Positions 32,200 to 44,244 of a stretch of 64,000 nucleotides of DNA are shown piece by piece. The notes under the pieces are model-generated. The model was not told the DNA's origin, made no database searches, and was given only the letters and a program-made list of their open reading frames with translations. Where the stretch lies: the NCBI RefSeq assembly GCF_020520285.1, contig NZ_CP084742.1, forward strand, positions 3,844,001 through 3,908,000, in the 5' to 3' direction. Position 1 is the first letter of the stretch; the number at the start of each line of letters is the position of its first letter. The position numbers and the translations under genes are program-made. This DNA is from Pseudomonas sp. L5B5 (GTDB lineage: Bacteria > Pseudomonadota > Gammaproteobacteria > Pseudomonadales > Pseudomonadaceae).

Positions 32200-32200
<1 letters not shown>

Positions 32201-32583
32201 TGGAAATCCCCGCCGGCCTGACCGAAAGCGCCTTCAGCCAATTGCTCGGCTGCCGTCTGCAACGCCTGGAAACCGGCGAGGCGGACGTGGCCCTGGAGCT
32301 GACTCCGCCGTTGCGCAATCGCGGGCAGAAGCTGCATGGTGGGGCGATCTTCAGCCTGGTGGACATCGCCATGGGGCTGGCCTGTTCCAGTACCCATGGC
32401 TTCGACCAGCAGAGCGCCACCATCGAGTGCAAGATCAACTACATCCGCGCCGTGGCCGAAGGCGAGGTCCTGTGCCGGGCCCGGGTGATCCATCCCGGGC
32501 GCCGTACCCTGGTGGTCGAGGCGGACGTGATCCAGGGCGACAAACTGGTCGCAAAAGCACAAGGCACCTTCGCGGTCCTGTAG
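32200..32583 (+). CDS. PaaI-type hotdog thioesterase
   Basis: A 127-residue hotdog thioesterase with the PaaI/YdiI motif RGQKLHGGAIFSLVDIAMG, where the Asp is the catalytic candidate. It probably hydrolyses aromatic or medium-chain acyl-CoA. The ATG shares a base with the tex stop codon (TGATG), so it is translationally coupled to tex. The same tex-thioesterase-gshA order occurs in P. aeruginosa. Confidence 0.88.
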
Positions 32584-32673
32584 CTGACCGTCGGCGATTT
32601 GGGTTAATTTCGGCGCTGCGAAAGCGGCGTCGGGGTTTTCTGCCCACGCTGATGCCAGATTCAGGGAGGGAGC

Positions 32674-32730
32674 ACTGGCGTTTTCAGGCGAGTCGGCTTG
32701 ACTCAGGAACCAGGCGAAAACGCCAGTTTT
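32674..32730 (+). terminator. Intrinsic terminator between the thioesterase gene and gshA
   Basis: ACTGGCGTTTTC (32674-32685) pairs perfectly with GAAAACGCCAGT (32716-32727), followed by TTT and an A/T-rich run. The loop is 30 bases. It should end the tex-thioesterase transcript before gshA. Confidence 0.82.
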
Positions 32731-32798
32731 AACTCCACCCTTGTAGACCGTCCTGCCCACCCCCATATTGGGGCGACTGACGCGTGAAGGAATCCAAC

Positions 32799-34382
32799 TT
32801 GAGCGAACTTCTCAACCGCCGCCTGGCCTTGCTCGGCGAGTGCGCTAACCTTTCCCTGCTCGAGCAGTGCCTGCACGGCATCGAACGTGAATGCCTGCGT
32901 GTCACCGGCGAAGGCCGCCTGGCCCAGACCCCGCATCCGGAGGAACTGGGTTCCGCGCTGACCAACGAACAGATCACCACCGACTATTCCGAGTCGCTGC
33001 TGGAGTTCATCACCCCGGCCCTCAAGGACCCGGCGGACACCCTGGCCAGCCTCGACAAGATCCATCGCTTCGCCTACAGCAAGCTCGGCAACGAGTACCT
33101 GTGGAGTCCATCGATGCCGTGCCCGTTGCCGGCCGAGGAAGACATCCCGATTGCCTACTACGGCACCTCCAACATCGGGCAGCTCAAGTACGTGTATCGC
33201 AAGGGCCTGGCCCTGCGCTACGGCAAGACCATGCAGTGCATTGCCGGGATCCACTACAACTTCTCCCTGCCGGAAGCGCTGTGGCCGCTGCTCAAGCAGG
33301 CCGAGGGTTTCGTCGGCACCGACCGTGACTACCAGTCCGCGGCCTATATCGCGCTGATCCGCAACTTCCGTCGCTACAGCTGGCTGCTGATGTACCTGTT
33401 CGGTGCCTCGCCGGCCCTGGACGCAGGCTTCCTGCGCGGCCGCTCGCACCAGCTGGAGCAGTTCGACGCCGAGACCCTGTACCTGCCCTACGCCACCAGC
33501 CTGCGCATGAGCGACCTGGGCTACCAGAGCAAGGCCCAGGCCGGCCTGACCCCCTGCTACAACGACCTGAACAGCTACACCGACAGCCTGCGCAAGGCAG
33601 TGGCCACGCCCTACCCGCCCTATGTGGAAGTCGGCACCCACAAGGACGGCGAGTGGGTCCAGCTGAACACCAACATCCTGCAGATCGAAAACGAGTACTA
33701 CTCCAACATCCGCCCCAAGCGCGTGACCTACACCGGCGAGCGGCCGATCCAGGCCCTCATGGCCCGTGGCGTCCAGTACGTGGAAGCGCGCTGCCTGGAC
33801 ATCAACCCGTTCCTGCCCCTGGGCATCGATGTGCAGGAAGCCCGCTTCCTCGACGCCTTCCTGCTGTACTGCGCCCTCAACGACAGCCCGCTGCTGGAAA
33901 ACATCGAGTGTGGCAATGCCACCTCGAACTTCCTCAGCGTGGTCAAGGAAGGCCGGCGACCGGGCCTGCAGTTGCAGCGCCGCGGGCAAGCGGTGGACAT
34001 GAAGGAATGGGCCGCCGAGCTGCTGGAGAACATCGCCCCGCTGGCCGCCCTGCTGGATCAGAGCCAGGGCAGCGATGAACACAGCAAGGCGCTGGATGCC
34101 CAGTTGGCCAAGGTCAAGGATTCGTCCCTGACGCCTTCGGCCCAGGTGCTGGCGGTCATGACCGAGCGCAAGGAAAGCTTCAGCCAGTTCTCCCTGCGCC
34201 AGAGCCTGGCCCATGCCGAGCACTTCCGCAGCCAGGCCCTGACCAAGGACGAACAAGCCGCGTTCGAAGACGCGGCGCGCAAGTCCCTGGAACAGCAGGC
34301 CGAACTGGAACAGAACGAAGTGGGGGATTTCGACGTGTTCGTCGGCGCCTACCAGGCCAGCATCCTGGCCATCAGCAACTAG
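32799..34382 (+). CDS. gshA: Glutamate-cysteine ligase
   Basis: GshA joins glutamate and cysteine, the rate-limiting step of glutathione synthesis. The 527-residue form beginning [18 protein letters not shown] uses TTG 32799, with AAGGA seven bases upstream, and has the usual Pseudomonas length. GTG 32784 is the alternative start. Conserved regions include [23 protein letters not shown] and [17 protein letters not shown] terminator upstream and a REPIN downstream isolate it as a single unit. Confidence 0.95.
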   Translation: MSELLNRRLALLGECANLSLLEQCLHGIERECLRVTGEGRLAQTPHPEELGSALTNEQITTDYSESLLEFITPALKDPADTLASLDKIHRFAYSKLGNEYLWSPSMPCPLPAEEDIPIAYYGTSNIGQLKYVYRKGLALRYGKTMQCIAGIHYNFSLPEALWPLLKQAEGFVGTDRDYQSAAYIALIRNFRRYSWLLMYLFGASPALDAGFLRGRSHQLEQFDAETLYLPYATSLRMSDLGYQSKAQAGLTPCYNDLNSYTDSLRKAVATPYPPYVEVGTHKDGEWVQLNTNILQIENEYYSNIRPKRVTYTGERPIQALMARGVQYVEARCLDINPFLPLGIDVQEARFLDAFLLYCALNDSPLLENIECGNATSNFLSVVKEGRRPGLQLQRRGQAVDMKEWAAELLENIAPLAALLDQSQGSDEHSKALDAQLAKVKDSSLTPSAQVLAVMTERKESFSQFSLRQSLAHAEHFRSQALTKDEQAAFEDAARKSLEQQAELEQNEVGDFDVFVGAYQASILAISN

Positions 34383-34383
34383 A

Positions 34384-34514
34384 GTGGCGAGGGAGCTTGC
34401 TCCCGCTGGGCTGCAAAGCAGCCCTCAGCCCAGGCGGCGCGGTCATTCAGGAATATCCAGCCGCCAGGTTCGAGGGTGGCTGCGCCACCCGACGGGAGCA
34501 AGCTCCCTCGCCAC
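34384..34514. repeat. REPIN (two inverted REP units) downstream of gshA
   Basis: GTGGCGAGGGAGCTTGCTCC on the left and its reverse complement ending at 34514 on the right bracket about 90 bp with an inner CAGCC/GGCTG palindrome. This is the classic GGCGAGGGAGCTTGCTCCC REP family of the P. fluorescens group. Confidence 0.92.
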
Positions 34515-34563
34515 AACAGCCTCCGGGCCATGCCCGCATGTTTCCCCTCATAAGCTAATGCAA

Positions 34564-34644
34564 ATAAGTTATTTATTTTAGAATTCTTAGATCATTTAGT
34601 CTCCTCCAACGCCGATCAACGGCCGCCCATGAGGAGCTCCTACC
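34564..34644 (+). promoter_or_regulatory. AT-rich promoter region of the tau operon
   Basis: ATAAGTTATTTATTTTAG (34564-34581) is the A/T-rich heart of this region. A near copy, ATAAGTTAGTTTATTT, lies upstream of the sfnB-like gene at 62602. GAGGAG at 34631-34636 is the ribosome-binding site. Sulfate-starvation control through CysB is expected for tau genes; the motif is a candidate site only. Confidence 0.5.
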
Positions 34645-35622
34645 GTGAAACTGCATTTCCCCCTTCGACTCCTGGCGGCTGCCTCCCTGGCCGCAGCAAG
34701 TTTCCTGGCCCAGGCGGCCGATCTCACCGTCGCCTACCAGACCACCGTCGATCCAGCCAAGGTGGCCCAGGCCGACGGCAGCTACGAAAAAGCCACGCAG
34801 GCCAAGATCAACTGGCGCAAGTTCGACAACGGCGCCGACGTCATCGCCGCCATCGCCTCCGGTGACGTACAGATCGGCTACCTGGGTTCAAGCCCGCTGA
34901 CTGCCGCCGTCACCCGCAAGGTGCCGGTGGAAACCTTCCTGATCGCCACCCAGATCGGCGCCGCCGAAGCCCTGGTGGCCCGCGACGGCTCCGGGATCAA
35001 GACCCCCCAGGACCTGGTTGGCAAGAAAATCGCGGTGCCGTTCGTTTCCACCGGCCACTACAGCCTGCTCGCAGCCCTGAAACACTGGAACATCGACCCG
35101 GCCAAGGTCCAGGTGCTCAACCTGGCGCCACCGGCAATCATTGCCGCCTGGAAACGCGGCGACATCGACGCCACCTACGTCTGGGACCCGGCCCTGGGCG
35201 TGGCCAAGGAAAACGGCAAGGTGCTGATCACTTCCGGTGAACTGGCCAAGTTCGGTGCACCGACCTTCGACGCCTGGATCGTGCGCAAGGACTTCGCCCA
35301 GAAACACCCGGAAATCGTCACCGCCTTCGCCAAGGTGACCCTGGATGCCTACGCCGATTACCGCAAGGACCCGCAGGCCTGGCTGGCCAACTCGGGCAAC
35401 GTCGACAAGCTGGTGAAACTCTCCGGCGCCAAGGCCAGCGACATCCCCCTGCTGCTGCAAGGCAACGTCTATCCGTTGGCCGCCGACCAGGTCGCAAGCC
35501 TCGGCGCCCCGACCACCAAGGCCATCACCGACACTGCCGTGTTCCTCAAGGAGCAGGGCAAGGTCGACGCCGTCCTGCCGGACTACGCCCCTTACGTCAG
35601 CGCCCAATTCATCACTGAATAA
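34645..35622 (+). CDS. tauA: Taurine ABC transporter, periplasmic binding protein
   Basis: A 325-residue sulfonate-binding protein with a signal peptide (cleavage after FLAQA, about residue 23). VAYQTTVDPAKVAQADG and NWRKFDNGADVIAAIASGDV are typical of TauA. It captures taurine for TauBC. GTG 34645 is preceded by GAGGAG at eight bases. It heads the tauABC(D) operon, with a 27-bp gap to tauB. Confidence 0.95.
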   Translation: MKLHFPLRLLAAASLAAASFLAQAADLTVAYQTTVDPAKVAQADGSYEKATQAKINWRKFDNGADVIAAIASGDVQIGYLGSSPLTAAVTRKVPVETFLIATQIGAAEALVARDGSGIKTPQDLVGKKIAVPFVSTGHYSLLAALKHWNIDPAKVQVLNLAPPAIIAAWKRGDIDATYVWDPALGVAKENGKVLITSGELAKFGAPTFDAWIVRKDFAQKHPEIVTAFAKVTLDAYADYRKDPQAWLANSGNVDKLVKLSGAKASDIPLLLQGNVYPLAADQVASLGAPTTKAITDTAVFLKEQGKVDAVLPDYAPYVSAQFITE

Positions 35623-35649
35623 CCCGCATCAGGACAGGAGATAGCCGTC

Positions 35650-36441
35650 ATGGCCTTGCTACAACTGGAGCGCATCAGCGCACAGTACCCCGGCGCCGCC
35701 GAACCGGTGCTGGCGGATATTTCCCTGACCCTGGGATCACAGCAACTGCTGGTCGCCCTGGGGCCGTCCGGCAGCGGCAAGACCTCGCTGCTCAACCTGA
35801 TCGCCGGTTTCGTCGAGCCCAGTGCCGGGCGCATCAGCCTCGATGGCGTACCGGTGCAAGGCCCCAGCGCCGAACGTGGCGTGGTGTTCCAGGACGATGC
35901 CCTGCTGCCCTGGCAGGATGTGCTGGCCAACGTCGCCTTCGGCCTGGAGCTGGCCGGTGTGCCGCGCGCGAAGCGCGAAGCCCGGGCCCGGGAAATGCTC
36001 GCCCTGGTGGACCTGGCCGGTTTTGACCAACGCCGCATCTGGCAGCTTTCCGGGGGCCAGAAACAACGTGTCGGCCTGGCCCGCGCCCTGGCCGCCGATC
36101 CACGGGTACTGCTGATGGACGAGCCCTTCGGCGCCCTGGACGCCTTCACCCGCGAGCAGATGCAGGAGCTGTTGCTGCAAGTCTGGCGACGCACCGCCAA
36201 GCCGGTCTTCCTGATCACCCACGACATCGAGGAAGCGGTGTTCCTGGCCACCGACCTGATTCTCCTGGCGCCCAATCCGGGGCAGATCGTCGAGCGCCTG
36301 CACCTGGACTTCGGCCAGCGGTATGCCGCCGGCGAGTCGGCCCGGGCGATCAAGTCCGATCCACGCTTCATCGAAACCCGCGAACACGTACTGGCACGGG
36401 TGTTCTCCCAACGCGCCAGCCAGCAGCAGGAGCGCCCATGA
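35650..36441 (+). CDS. tauB: Taurine ABC transporter, ATP-binding protein
   Basis: A 263-residue ABC ATPase: Walker [11 protein letters not shown], signature LSGGQKQR, Walker [14 protein letters not shown], and H-loop [13 protein letters not shown]. It energises uptake through TauC. AGGAG precedes the ATG, and its stop overlaps the tauC start by four bases. Confidence 0.95.
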   Translation: MALLQLERISAQYPGAAEPVLADISLTLGSQQLLVALGPSGSGKTSLLNLIAGFVEPSAGRISLDGVPVQGPSAERGVVFQDDALLPWQDVLANVAFGLELAGVPRAKREARAREMLALVDLAGFDQRRIWQLSGGQKQRVGLARALAADPRVLLMDEPFGALDAFTREQMQELLLQVWRRTAKPVFLITHDIEEAVFLATDLILLAPNPGQIVERLHLDFGQRYAAGESARAIKSDPRFIETREHVLARVFSQRASQQQERP

Positions 36442-37274
36442 GCAGCTACGAGATTCCCGCCACCGCCAGCCGCGAGACCGGCTCCCGACCGCTGTCGGCG
36501 CGTCGCAACCTGAGTACCCGCTGGATCAGCGTACTGACCCTGGCCGGCCTGCTGGCCCTGTGGTGGGCGGTCACGGCCAGCGGCCTGGTCGAGCCGCTGT
36601 TCCTGCCCTCGCCTGCCGCCGTCCTGCAAAAAGGCTGGTTGCTGGCCACCACCGGCTACATGGACGCCACCTTGTGGCAGCACCTGGCCGCGAGCCTGGG
36701 ACGCATCGGCCTGGCCCTGGGCTGCGCCGTGCTGACAGCGATCCCGGTGGGCATCGCCATCGGCGCCAACCGCATCGCCCGTGGTGTGCTCGATCCGCTG
36801 ATCGAGTTCTACCGGCCGATCCCGCCCCTGGCCTACCTGCCGCTGATCGTGATCTGGTGCGGCATCGGCGAGTTGTCCAAGGTGCTGCTGATCTACCTCG
36901 CGATCTTCGCCCCGATCGCCATCGCCACCGCCACCGGGGTACGCACCGTCGACCCGGCCAAGCTGCGCGCCGCCCAGTCCCTGGGGGCGACTCGGGTCCA
37001 GTTGATCCGCCACGTGATCCTGCCCAGCGCCCTGCCGGACATCCTCACCGGGGTCCGCATTGGCCTGGGCGTGGGCTGGTCGACCCTGGTGGCAGCGGAG
37101 CTGATTGCAGCCACCAGTGGCCTGGGTTTCATGGTGCAGTCCGCCGCGCAGTTCCTGGTCACCGATGTGGTGGTGCTGGGCATCCTGGTGATTGCCCTGA
37201 TCGCCTTCGCCCTGGAGATGGGCCTGCGCGCCCTGCAACGCAGGCTGGTGCCCTGGCACGGCCAGAGCCACTGA
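36438..37274 (+). CDS. tauC: Taurine ABC transporter, permease
   Basis: A 278-residue permease with about six TM helices and the EAA-type loop ([20 protein letters not shown]). It forms the membrane channel for TauAB. It is coupled to tauB by an ATGA overlap. The 112-bp gap to tauD holds no gene but part of a REP-like sequence (TGTAGCCGCTG). Confidence 0.95.
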   Translation: MSSYEIPATASRETGSRPLSARRNLSTRWISVLTLAGLLALWWAVTASGLVEPLFLPSPAAVLQKGWLLATTGYMDATLWQHLAASLGRIGLALGCAVLTAIPVGIAIGANRIARGVLDPLIEFYRPIPPLAYLPLIVIWCGIGELSKVLLIYLAIFAPIAIATATGVRTVDPAKLRAAQSLGATRVQLIRHVILPSALPDILTGVRIGLGVGWSTLVAAELIAATSGLGFMVQSAAQFLVTDVVVLGILVIALIAFALEMGLRALQRRLVPWHGQSH

Positions 37275-37386
37275 CAGGCTCCGCGCCGCTTGCCTGTAGC
37301 CGCTGTCGAGCCCGCGATTTCCAGATTGATGCAGATAAACCGAATCCGACCACGCCGACCGTTCGGCACCGAACACGAGAACCACC

Positions 37387-38226
37387 ATGAGCCTGATCAT
37401 CACCCCCTTGAGTTCCGCCCTCGGCGCCGAGATCGACGGCGTCGATATCAGCCAGCCACTGAGCGGCACGCAGCGTGACGCCATCGAACAGGCACTGCTC
37501 GAGCACCAGGTGCTGTTCTTTCGCAACCAGCCGATCACGCCCCAGCAGCAGGCGCGATTCGCCGCCCACTTTGGCGACCTGCACATCCACCCGATCTACC
37601 CCAACGTGCCGGAGCAACCCGAGGTGCTGATCCTCGACACCGCCGAGACCGATGTGCGCGACAACGCCATCTGGCACACCGACGTGACCTTCCTACCGAC
37701 CCCAGCCCTGGGCGCGGTGCTCAGTGCCAAGCTGCTGCCCAGGTTCGGTGGCGATACCCTGTGGGCCAGTGGCATCGCCGCCTACGAGGCCCTGTCGGAA
37801 CCCATGAAGAACCTGCTGCAGGGCCTGACCGCCACCCACGAGTTCATCAAGTCGTTCCCTCTGGAACGCTTCGGCAATACCCCCGAGGACCTGGCGCGCT
37901 GGGAGGAGACCCGGCGCAAGAACCCGCCGCTATCGCACCCGGTGATTCGCACCCATCCGGTCAGCGGGCGCAAGTCGCTGTTCGTCAATGATGGTTTCAC
38001 CACCCGGATCAACGAGCTGTCGGAAAGCGAAAGCGCGGCCATCCTCCAGTTGCTGTTCGCCCACGCCACCCGCCCGGAATTCACCATCCGCTGGCGCTGG
38101 CAGGAAAACGACGTGGCGTTCTGGGACAACCGGGTGACCCAGCACTATGCGGTGGACGACTACCGTCCACAGCGCCGGGTGATGCAGCGCGCGACCATTA
38201 TTGGGGATGTGCCGTTCTTTCGCTGA
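37387..38226 (+). CDS. tauD: Taurine dioxygenase
   Basis: An Fe(II)/2-oxoglutarate-dependent oxygenase that converts taurine to sulfite and aminoacetaldehyde, freeing sulfur. The iron-binding triad is His97 and Asp99 (WHTDVTF) and His253 ([14 protein letters not shown]); the 2-oxoglutarate Arg follows. The 279 residues are normal for the family. It completes the tauABCD set. It ends convergently with the lpdA-ending operon across a strong terminator. Confidence 0.96.
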   Translation: MSLIITPLSSALGAEIDGVDISQPLSGTQRDAIEQALLEHQVLFFRNQPITPQQQARFAAHFGDLHIHPIYPNVPEQPEVLILDTAETDVRDNAIWHTDVTFLPTPALGAVLSAKLLPRFGGDTLWASGIAAYEALSEPMKNLLQGLTATHEFIKSFPLERFGNTPEDLARWEETRRKNPPLSHPVIRTHPVSGRKSLFVNDGFTTRINELSESESAAILQLLFAHATRPEFTIRWRWQENDVAFWDNRVTQHYAVDDYRPQRRVMQRATIIGDVPFFR

Positions 38227-38246
38227 AACGCGAAGGCATGCAGCGA

Positions 38247-38279
38247 GCCCCGGCGCCGCTGAATGAGCGGTACCGGGGC
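38247..38279. terminator. Bidirectional hairpin between tauD and the polyyne-type operon
   Basis: GCCCCGG (38247-38253) pairs with CCGGGGC (38273-38279), extended by CGCCGCT/GAGCGG around a GAAT loop. It lies exactly between convergent genes. There is no strong T-tract. Confidence 0.75.
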
Positions 38280-38286
38280 CGACTGG

Positions 38287-40664
<2,378 letters not shown>

Positions 40665-40701
40665 CTTCCTTCCTCATCGACTACAGATTTCAAGCGTCGG
40701 G

Positions 40702-40899
40702 TTACAGCTTCACCATGTTGAAGTCCAACTTGCCCACGCCACATTCAGGACAGGTCCAGTCATCGGCAATGTCATCCCAGGAGGTGCCCGCAGGCACCCC
40801 CGAATCGGGATCACCTAGCCGTTGATCGTAGATCCAGCCGCAAATCAGGCACATCCATACACCGGACTCAGCCACAACGTTTTCAGCATAGGTCGTCAT
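40702..40899 (-). CDS. Rubredoxin
   Basis: A 65-residue one-iron electron carrier with two Cys pairs: WMCLICGWIYD and WTCPECGVGK, plus the DPDSGVPAGTSWDDI loop typical of rubredoxins. ATG 40899 (MTTYAENVVAESGVW) is seven bases after the desaturase-hydrolase stop. In this operon it should pass electrons to the membrane diiron desaturases, as rubredoxins do for alkane hydroxylases. Rubredoxin is also a recurring member of bacterial polyyne clusters. Confidence 0.93.
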   Translation of the reverse strand: MTTYAENVVAESGVWMCLICGWIYDQRLGDPDSGVPAGTSWDDIADDWTCPECGVGKLDFNMVKL

Positions 40900-40906
40900 A
40901 TCGTTC

Positions 40907-42865
40907 TCATGCACTGGCCTGGGCCACTTCGGCCACCTTGATGTTTTCGGCGAGGAATTGCGCCACCTGCTCCAGCACCGCGGCATCGGACAGGATCCGC
41001 ACATGGCCGAGCCCGGACACCGGCACCAGCTTCGCCCACGGCATCAGCGTGGTGATCTGCTGTGCCTCGCAGAACGGCACGGTCGGATCTTCCTGGTCGT
41101 GCAGGACCAGCATCGGCAGTTGCAGGGAGTTGCCCAGCGCGGGGATGTCCCAGTGCTGGACCGGCACGCCGTTGCGCTTCCACAGTTCACGGTGCATGGC
41201 CTGGACGATCTGCGGCTTGAGCTGCAGGTAGCCGTTGGCCCAGCGATCGATCACCACTGGCAGGTTCGCGGGCGAACCCAGCAGGCACATGGCCTTGATC
41301 CGATGGGTCTCGGCCAGTTCGGCCAGGGCCCCGGTGGCGGCGATCCCGCCCAGGGAGTGGGCGACGATGCCCACCACGTCGCCCAGGGCGACAATCGCGG
41401 CTTTCACCGCGTCCTTGAACTCGGTCATGGTGCTCAGCGAGCCCGGCGAGATGCCATGGGCCGGCGCATCGAAGGTCGCGACCTTGAAGCCCTGGCGCTG
41501 CAGTACCCGGGTGAAGGAGTACAGGCTGCGGCTGTCCGCACCCCAGCCATGGACCAGCAGGATGGTCTGCTCGCCCGTGCCCCACTGGTAGCCATGGGGT
41601 ACGCCGGGAATGCCCTTGATATGAAAGCGCTGGGCGCCCAGTGGGCTCATTTCCTTGTCCGGCTGCTTGATGTATTCCCGGGTATAGCCGAACAGGTCAG
41701 TGGCCCTGGAACCGGCACGCTCGGGAGCCAGCGAACCCAGCACGCTCATGTAGGTGCGCAATGCCTGTTGCTTCATGCTCAGCGGGCCGCTGTAGCCCTT
41801 GCCCGAAGCGGCCGGATGCCGGTCGAAGGACTCGTAGAAGCCGTTGACCGGATCGTACAGATGGCAGTGACGCGCCACGTGCCACACGTCCTGCACGGTC
41901 ATCGGCTTTTCCCGGACCATCCCCGGGAAGGCCGTCTTCAGCGCGGCCTGGGCCTCGGGCAGGTTGTAGTGGGGGATGATCGGTGCCACGTGATGCGCGG
42001 TGTGCACCGAAATGTAGTGGGTCAGGAACAGCAGCCACTTCGGATACATGTAGTCGGTGGTCAGCAGCAGGCGGCTGCTGTTGAAGCTCCAGTGCTCCTT
42101 GGTCAGGAACGGAGTCTCGTCACTGATGTGATGCATCATGGTGGTCAGGCTGAACCAGGCATGGATCGCCAGCCACGGGGCAACGAAGTACAGGAACAGA
42201 CCGGTGAAGCCGGTGAAGTACACCAGGGTCGGCAGGTAGATCACTGCGGCCACGGCCATGAACAGGATCGAACGACGCACTTCGTTGCGCGCTTCGAGCT
42301 TGGGGAACATCTCCGGGCGAAAGCCCGAATGGCGCTGGTAGTTGACGGTGCCCAGCCAGAACAGCCAGGTGCGGGTGCTGCTGTAGACCAGCTTGTCCCA
42401 CCAGGGCATCGCGTCGTATTGCACGCGCAGCACCGGGCGCCAGTCGACGTCCATCTCCAGGTTGTTGGTGTTGGCATGGTGCATGTTGTGCATGTGGCGC
42501 CAGCCATGGAACGGATACAGCAGGGGCAGCAGGGCGATATGCCCCAGGATGTGGTTGAAGCTGCGGTTGCGGGAGAACGAGTTGTGCCCGCAATCGTGAG
42601 CGACGCAGAACAAGCCCCAGCCACCCAGGCCGGCAATCAGCCACAGCGGCAGGTAGAACGCCCAGTGCACGTGGGCAACAGCCACCACGGCACCGATGTA
42701 GAGCGCGTAGCTGACGATGAAGCTGAGCATCCCGCGCCATACGCGAGGCTGATACAGGTGTTTGGGAATGGCGTCGGTCAGACGCAAGCCATCGATCTCC
42801 TGCGAACGTCGGAGCAGATCGTTGAATTTATCCGTTTTTTGCGTGGGCATCTGTACAAAGGCCAT
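40907..42865 (-). CDS. Fatty acid desaturase/acetylenase fused to an alpha/beta hydrolase
   Basis: A 652-residue two-part protein. Residues 1-~330 are a Delta12-type membrane diiron desaturase with all three histidine boxes: HDCGH (90-94), HNMHH (126-130) and HTAHH (288-292), plus about four TM segments. Residues ~425-652 are an alpha/beta hydrolase with VHGWGA, nucleophile Ser504 (AHSLGG), an acid at Asp590/593 and His621 (GLGHVRIL). The fold order suggests desaturation/acetylenation and thioester cleavage in one protein. It sits between the ACP gene and the rubredoxin gene. The fusion is unbroken in frame. Confidence 0.88.
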   Translation of the reverse strand: MAFVQMPTQKTDKFNDLLRRSQEIDGLRLTDAIPKHLYQPRVWRGMLSFIVSYALYIGAVVAVAHVHWAFYLPLWLIAGLGGWGLFCVAHDCGHNSFSRNRSFNHILGHIALLPLLYPFHGWRHMHNMHHANTNNLEMDVDWRPVLRVQYDAMPWWDKLVYSSTRTWLFWLGTVNYQRHSGFRPEMFPKLEARNEVRRSILFMAVAAVIYLPTLVYFTGFTGLFLYFVAPWLAIHAWFSLTTMMHHISDETPFLTKEHWSFNSSRLLLTTDYMYPKWLLFLTHYISVHTAHHVAPIIPHYNLPEAQAALKTAFPGMVREKPMTVQDVWHVARHCHLYDPVNGFYESFDRHPAASGKGYSGPLSMKQQALRTYMSVLGSLAPERAGSRATDLFGYTREYIKQPDKEMSPLGAQRFHIKGIPGVPHGYQWGTGEQTILLVHGWGADSRSLYSFTRVLQRQGFKVATFDAPAHGISPGSLSTMTEFKDAVKAAIVALGDVVGIVAHSLGGIAATGALAELAETHRIKAMCLLGSPANLPVVIDRWANGYLQLKPQIVQAMHRELWKRNGVPVQHWDIPALGNSLQLPMLVLHDQEDPTVPFCEAQQITTLMPWAKLVPVSGLGHVRILSDAAVLEQVAQFLAENIKVAEVAQASA

Positions 42866-42883
42866 GGCCTAGCTCCTGCGAAG

Positions 42884-43204
42884 TCAAACTTCGGATGTGG
42901 TCAGTTCACTGGCCAGGTATTTGGACAGGTCGTCGATGCTGGAGTATTCGAACAACAGCGCCGGGGACAGGCGCTGCTCCATGAACTTCTCCAGGTCGCC
43001 CGCCACCTTCACCGCCACCAGCGAGTCGAGGCCGTAGGCTTCGAAGGTGCGCGCGGTATCGACCTGCGACGGATCGATCTTCAGCAGGGTCCCCATGCGC
43101 TGCACCAGCCAGTGCTTGATGTTTTCCTCGTTGAGTTCGACCGGAGCCTGTTTTTTCTCCGAAAAACTCAAGGTGCTCAGCAAATTGGAAATGAAGTTGG
43201 ACAT
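42884..43204 (-). CDS. Acyl carrier protein
   Basis: A 106-residue ACP with the phosphopantetheine site at Ser61 (YGLDSLVAVKVAGDLE). An N-terminal extension of about 25 residues precedes the usual ACP core. It is the dedicated carrier for the acyl chain activated by the upstream fatty acyl-AMP ligase. Spacing is 52 bp after the desaturase gene and 18 bp before the desaturase-hydrolase gene, inside the operon. Confidence 0.93.
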   Translation of the reverse strand: MSNFISNLLSTLSFSEKKQAPVELNEENIKHWLVQRMGTLLKIDPSQVDTARTFEAYGLDSLVAVKVAGDLEKFMEQRLSPALLFEYSSIDDLSKYLASELTTSEV

Positions 43205-43256
43205 TAGGTTTCTTCCTTGATGAGTGGGGGTTGGTACGACCTAAGAATCCCGCTGC

Positions 43257-44213
43257 TCAGGATGAGGCCTGACGCTTACGGACCTTGTCGATCATTGCCT
43301 GGGACGGTGAACGCAGGTCTGAGACCAGTCTCAACTTGCCCATTAACGCCAGTGTCCAGCCCGACAGGTCGGGCTCCCACCAATGCACGCCATGCCGGTA
43401 CCAGGCAGGAAATGCGTGGTGATTGTTTTGCAGCCCCTCGCCGAAGGTGAGGAACGCGATGAACCAGTTGTTGGTGCTCTGGTCGTGGGTCACGAACGGC
43501 CGGCTGCCATAGCGGTGGCAGATCGAGCCCACGCACCAGGCCGCCTGGTTGGCGATGAACAGCCGTGCCAGGCCGCCGAAGATCAGGCCGCTCCAGGCCC
43601 CTGCCCAGCTCTGGGTGACCAGGCCGCCGATGGCGCCGGGCAGCAGGACTCCCAGGGCCACCCAGAGCAGGTAGGTCTGGTTGTAGAAGAACAGCCGCCG
43701 GTCACGCAGGATGTCGGGGGCGAAGTAGTTCCAGCTGGAGAGGTCCGGCGTCAGCATCCAGGGCATGTGCGCATGCCACAGGCCCTTGACCCGGTCCCAG
43801 CGGTTCTGGCCCAGCAGATTGGGTGAATGCGGATCGCCGTGCTGGTCGCTGTAGGTGTGGTGACGCCTGTGGGTGGTGACCCAGAACAGGATCGGTCCCT
43901 GGGCAGCCATCGAGCCGGCGATCAGCATCAGGCTGCTCATCAGGCGCGAGGTCTTGAACGCACGGTGCGCCAGGTAGCGGTGGTAACCCATGGAAACCCC
44001 GAACATCTGCACGACGTAAAACACCCCGAACAGAATGAAGTCCAGAGCATGGGCCTGGCCGGTGACCCACAGACGGATCGCCTCGAAGGTCCCGAACAGG
44101 GGTATCAGCATCACCGCCAGGGCGATACGGGCCTTGGTCTTCGCCGCCTGGGGACTCAGCTGGGCGACCCCGCTGATCTCGGGGGTGGCTGTGGTGGAAA
44201 GTATTTCGTCCAT
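43257..44213 (-). CDS. Delta9-type fatty acid desaturase (second)
   Basis: A 318-residue stearoyl-CoA/ACP-type membrane desaturase. Histidine boxes are His78/His83 (GYHRYLAHR), His115/118/119 (THRRHH) and His265/266 (LQNNHHAFP), with four TM segments. It is a paralogue of the adjacent 302-residue desaturase, sharing GSMAAQGPILFW and the NNHHAFP box. ATG 44213 gives MDEILSTTATPEISG with AGGA upstream; the longer frame is an artefact. It probably introduces a double or triple bond in an ACP-bound chain. Confidence 0.9.
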   Translation of the reverse strand: MDEILSTTATPEISGVAQLSPQAAKTKARIALAVMLIPLFGTFEAIRLWVTGQAHALDFILFGVFYVVQMFGVSMGYHRYLAHRAFKTSRLMSSLMLIAGSMAAQGPILFWVTTHRRHHTYSDQHGDPHSPNLLGQNRWDRVKGLWHAHMPWMLTPDLSSWNYFAPDILRDRRLFFYNQTYLLWVALGVLLPGAIGGLVTQSWAGAWSGLIFGGLARLFIANQAAWCVGSICHRYGSRPFVTHDQSTNNWFIAFLTFGEGLQNNHHAFPAWYRHGVHWWEPDLSGWTLALMGKLRLVSDLRSPSQAMIDKVRKRQASS

Positions 44214-44244
44214 GAATAGCGTCCTGTGAGGTGAGTACCGACTA

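Noticed and set aside
40958..43207. 749-codon plus-strand frame opposite the desaturase-hydrolase and ACP genes
   Set aside because: Antisense shadow; repetitive Gln/Gly/Val composition without domains.
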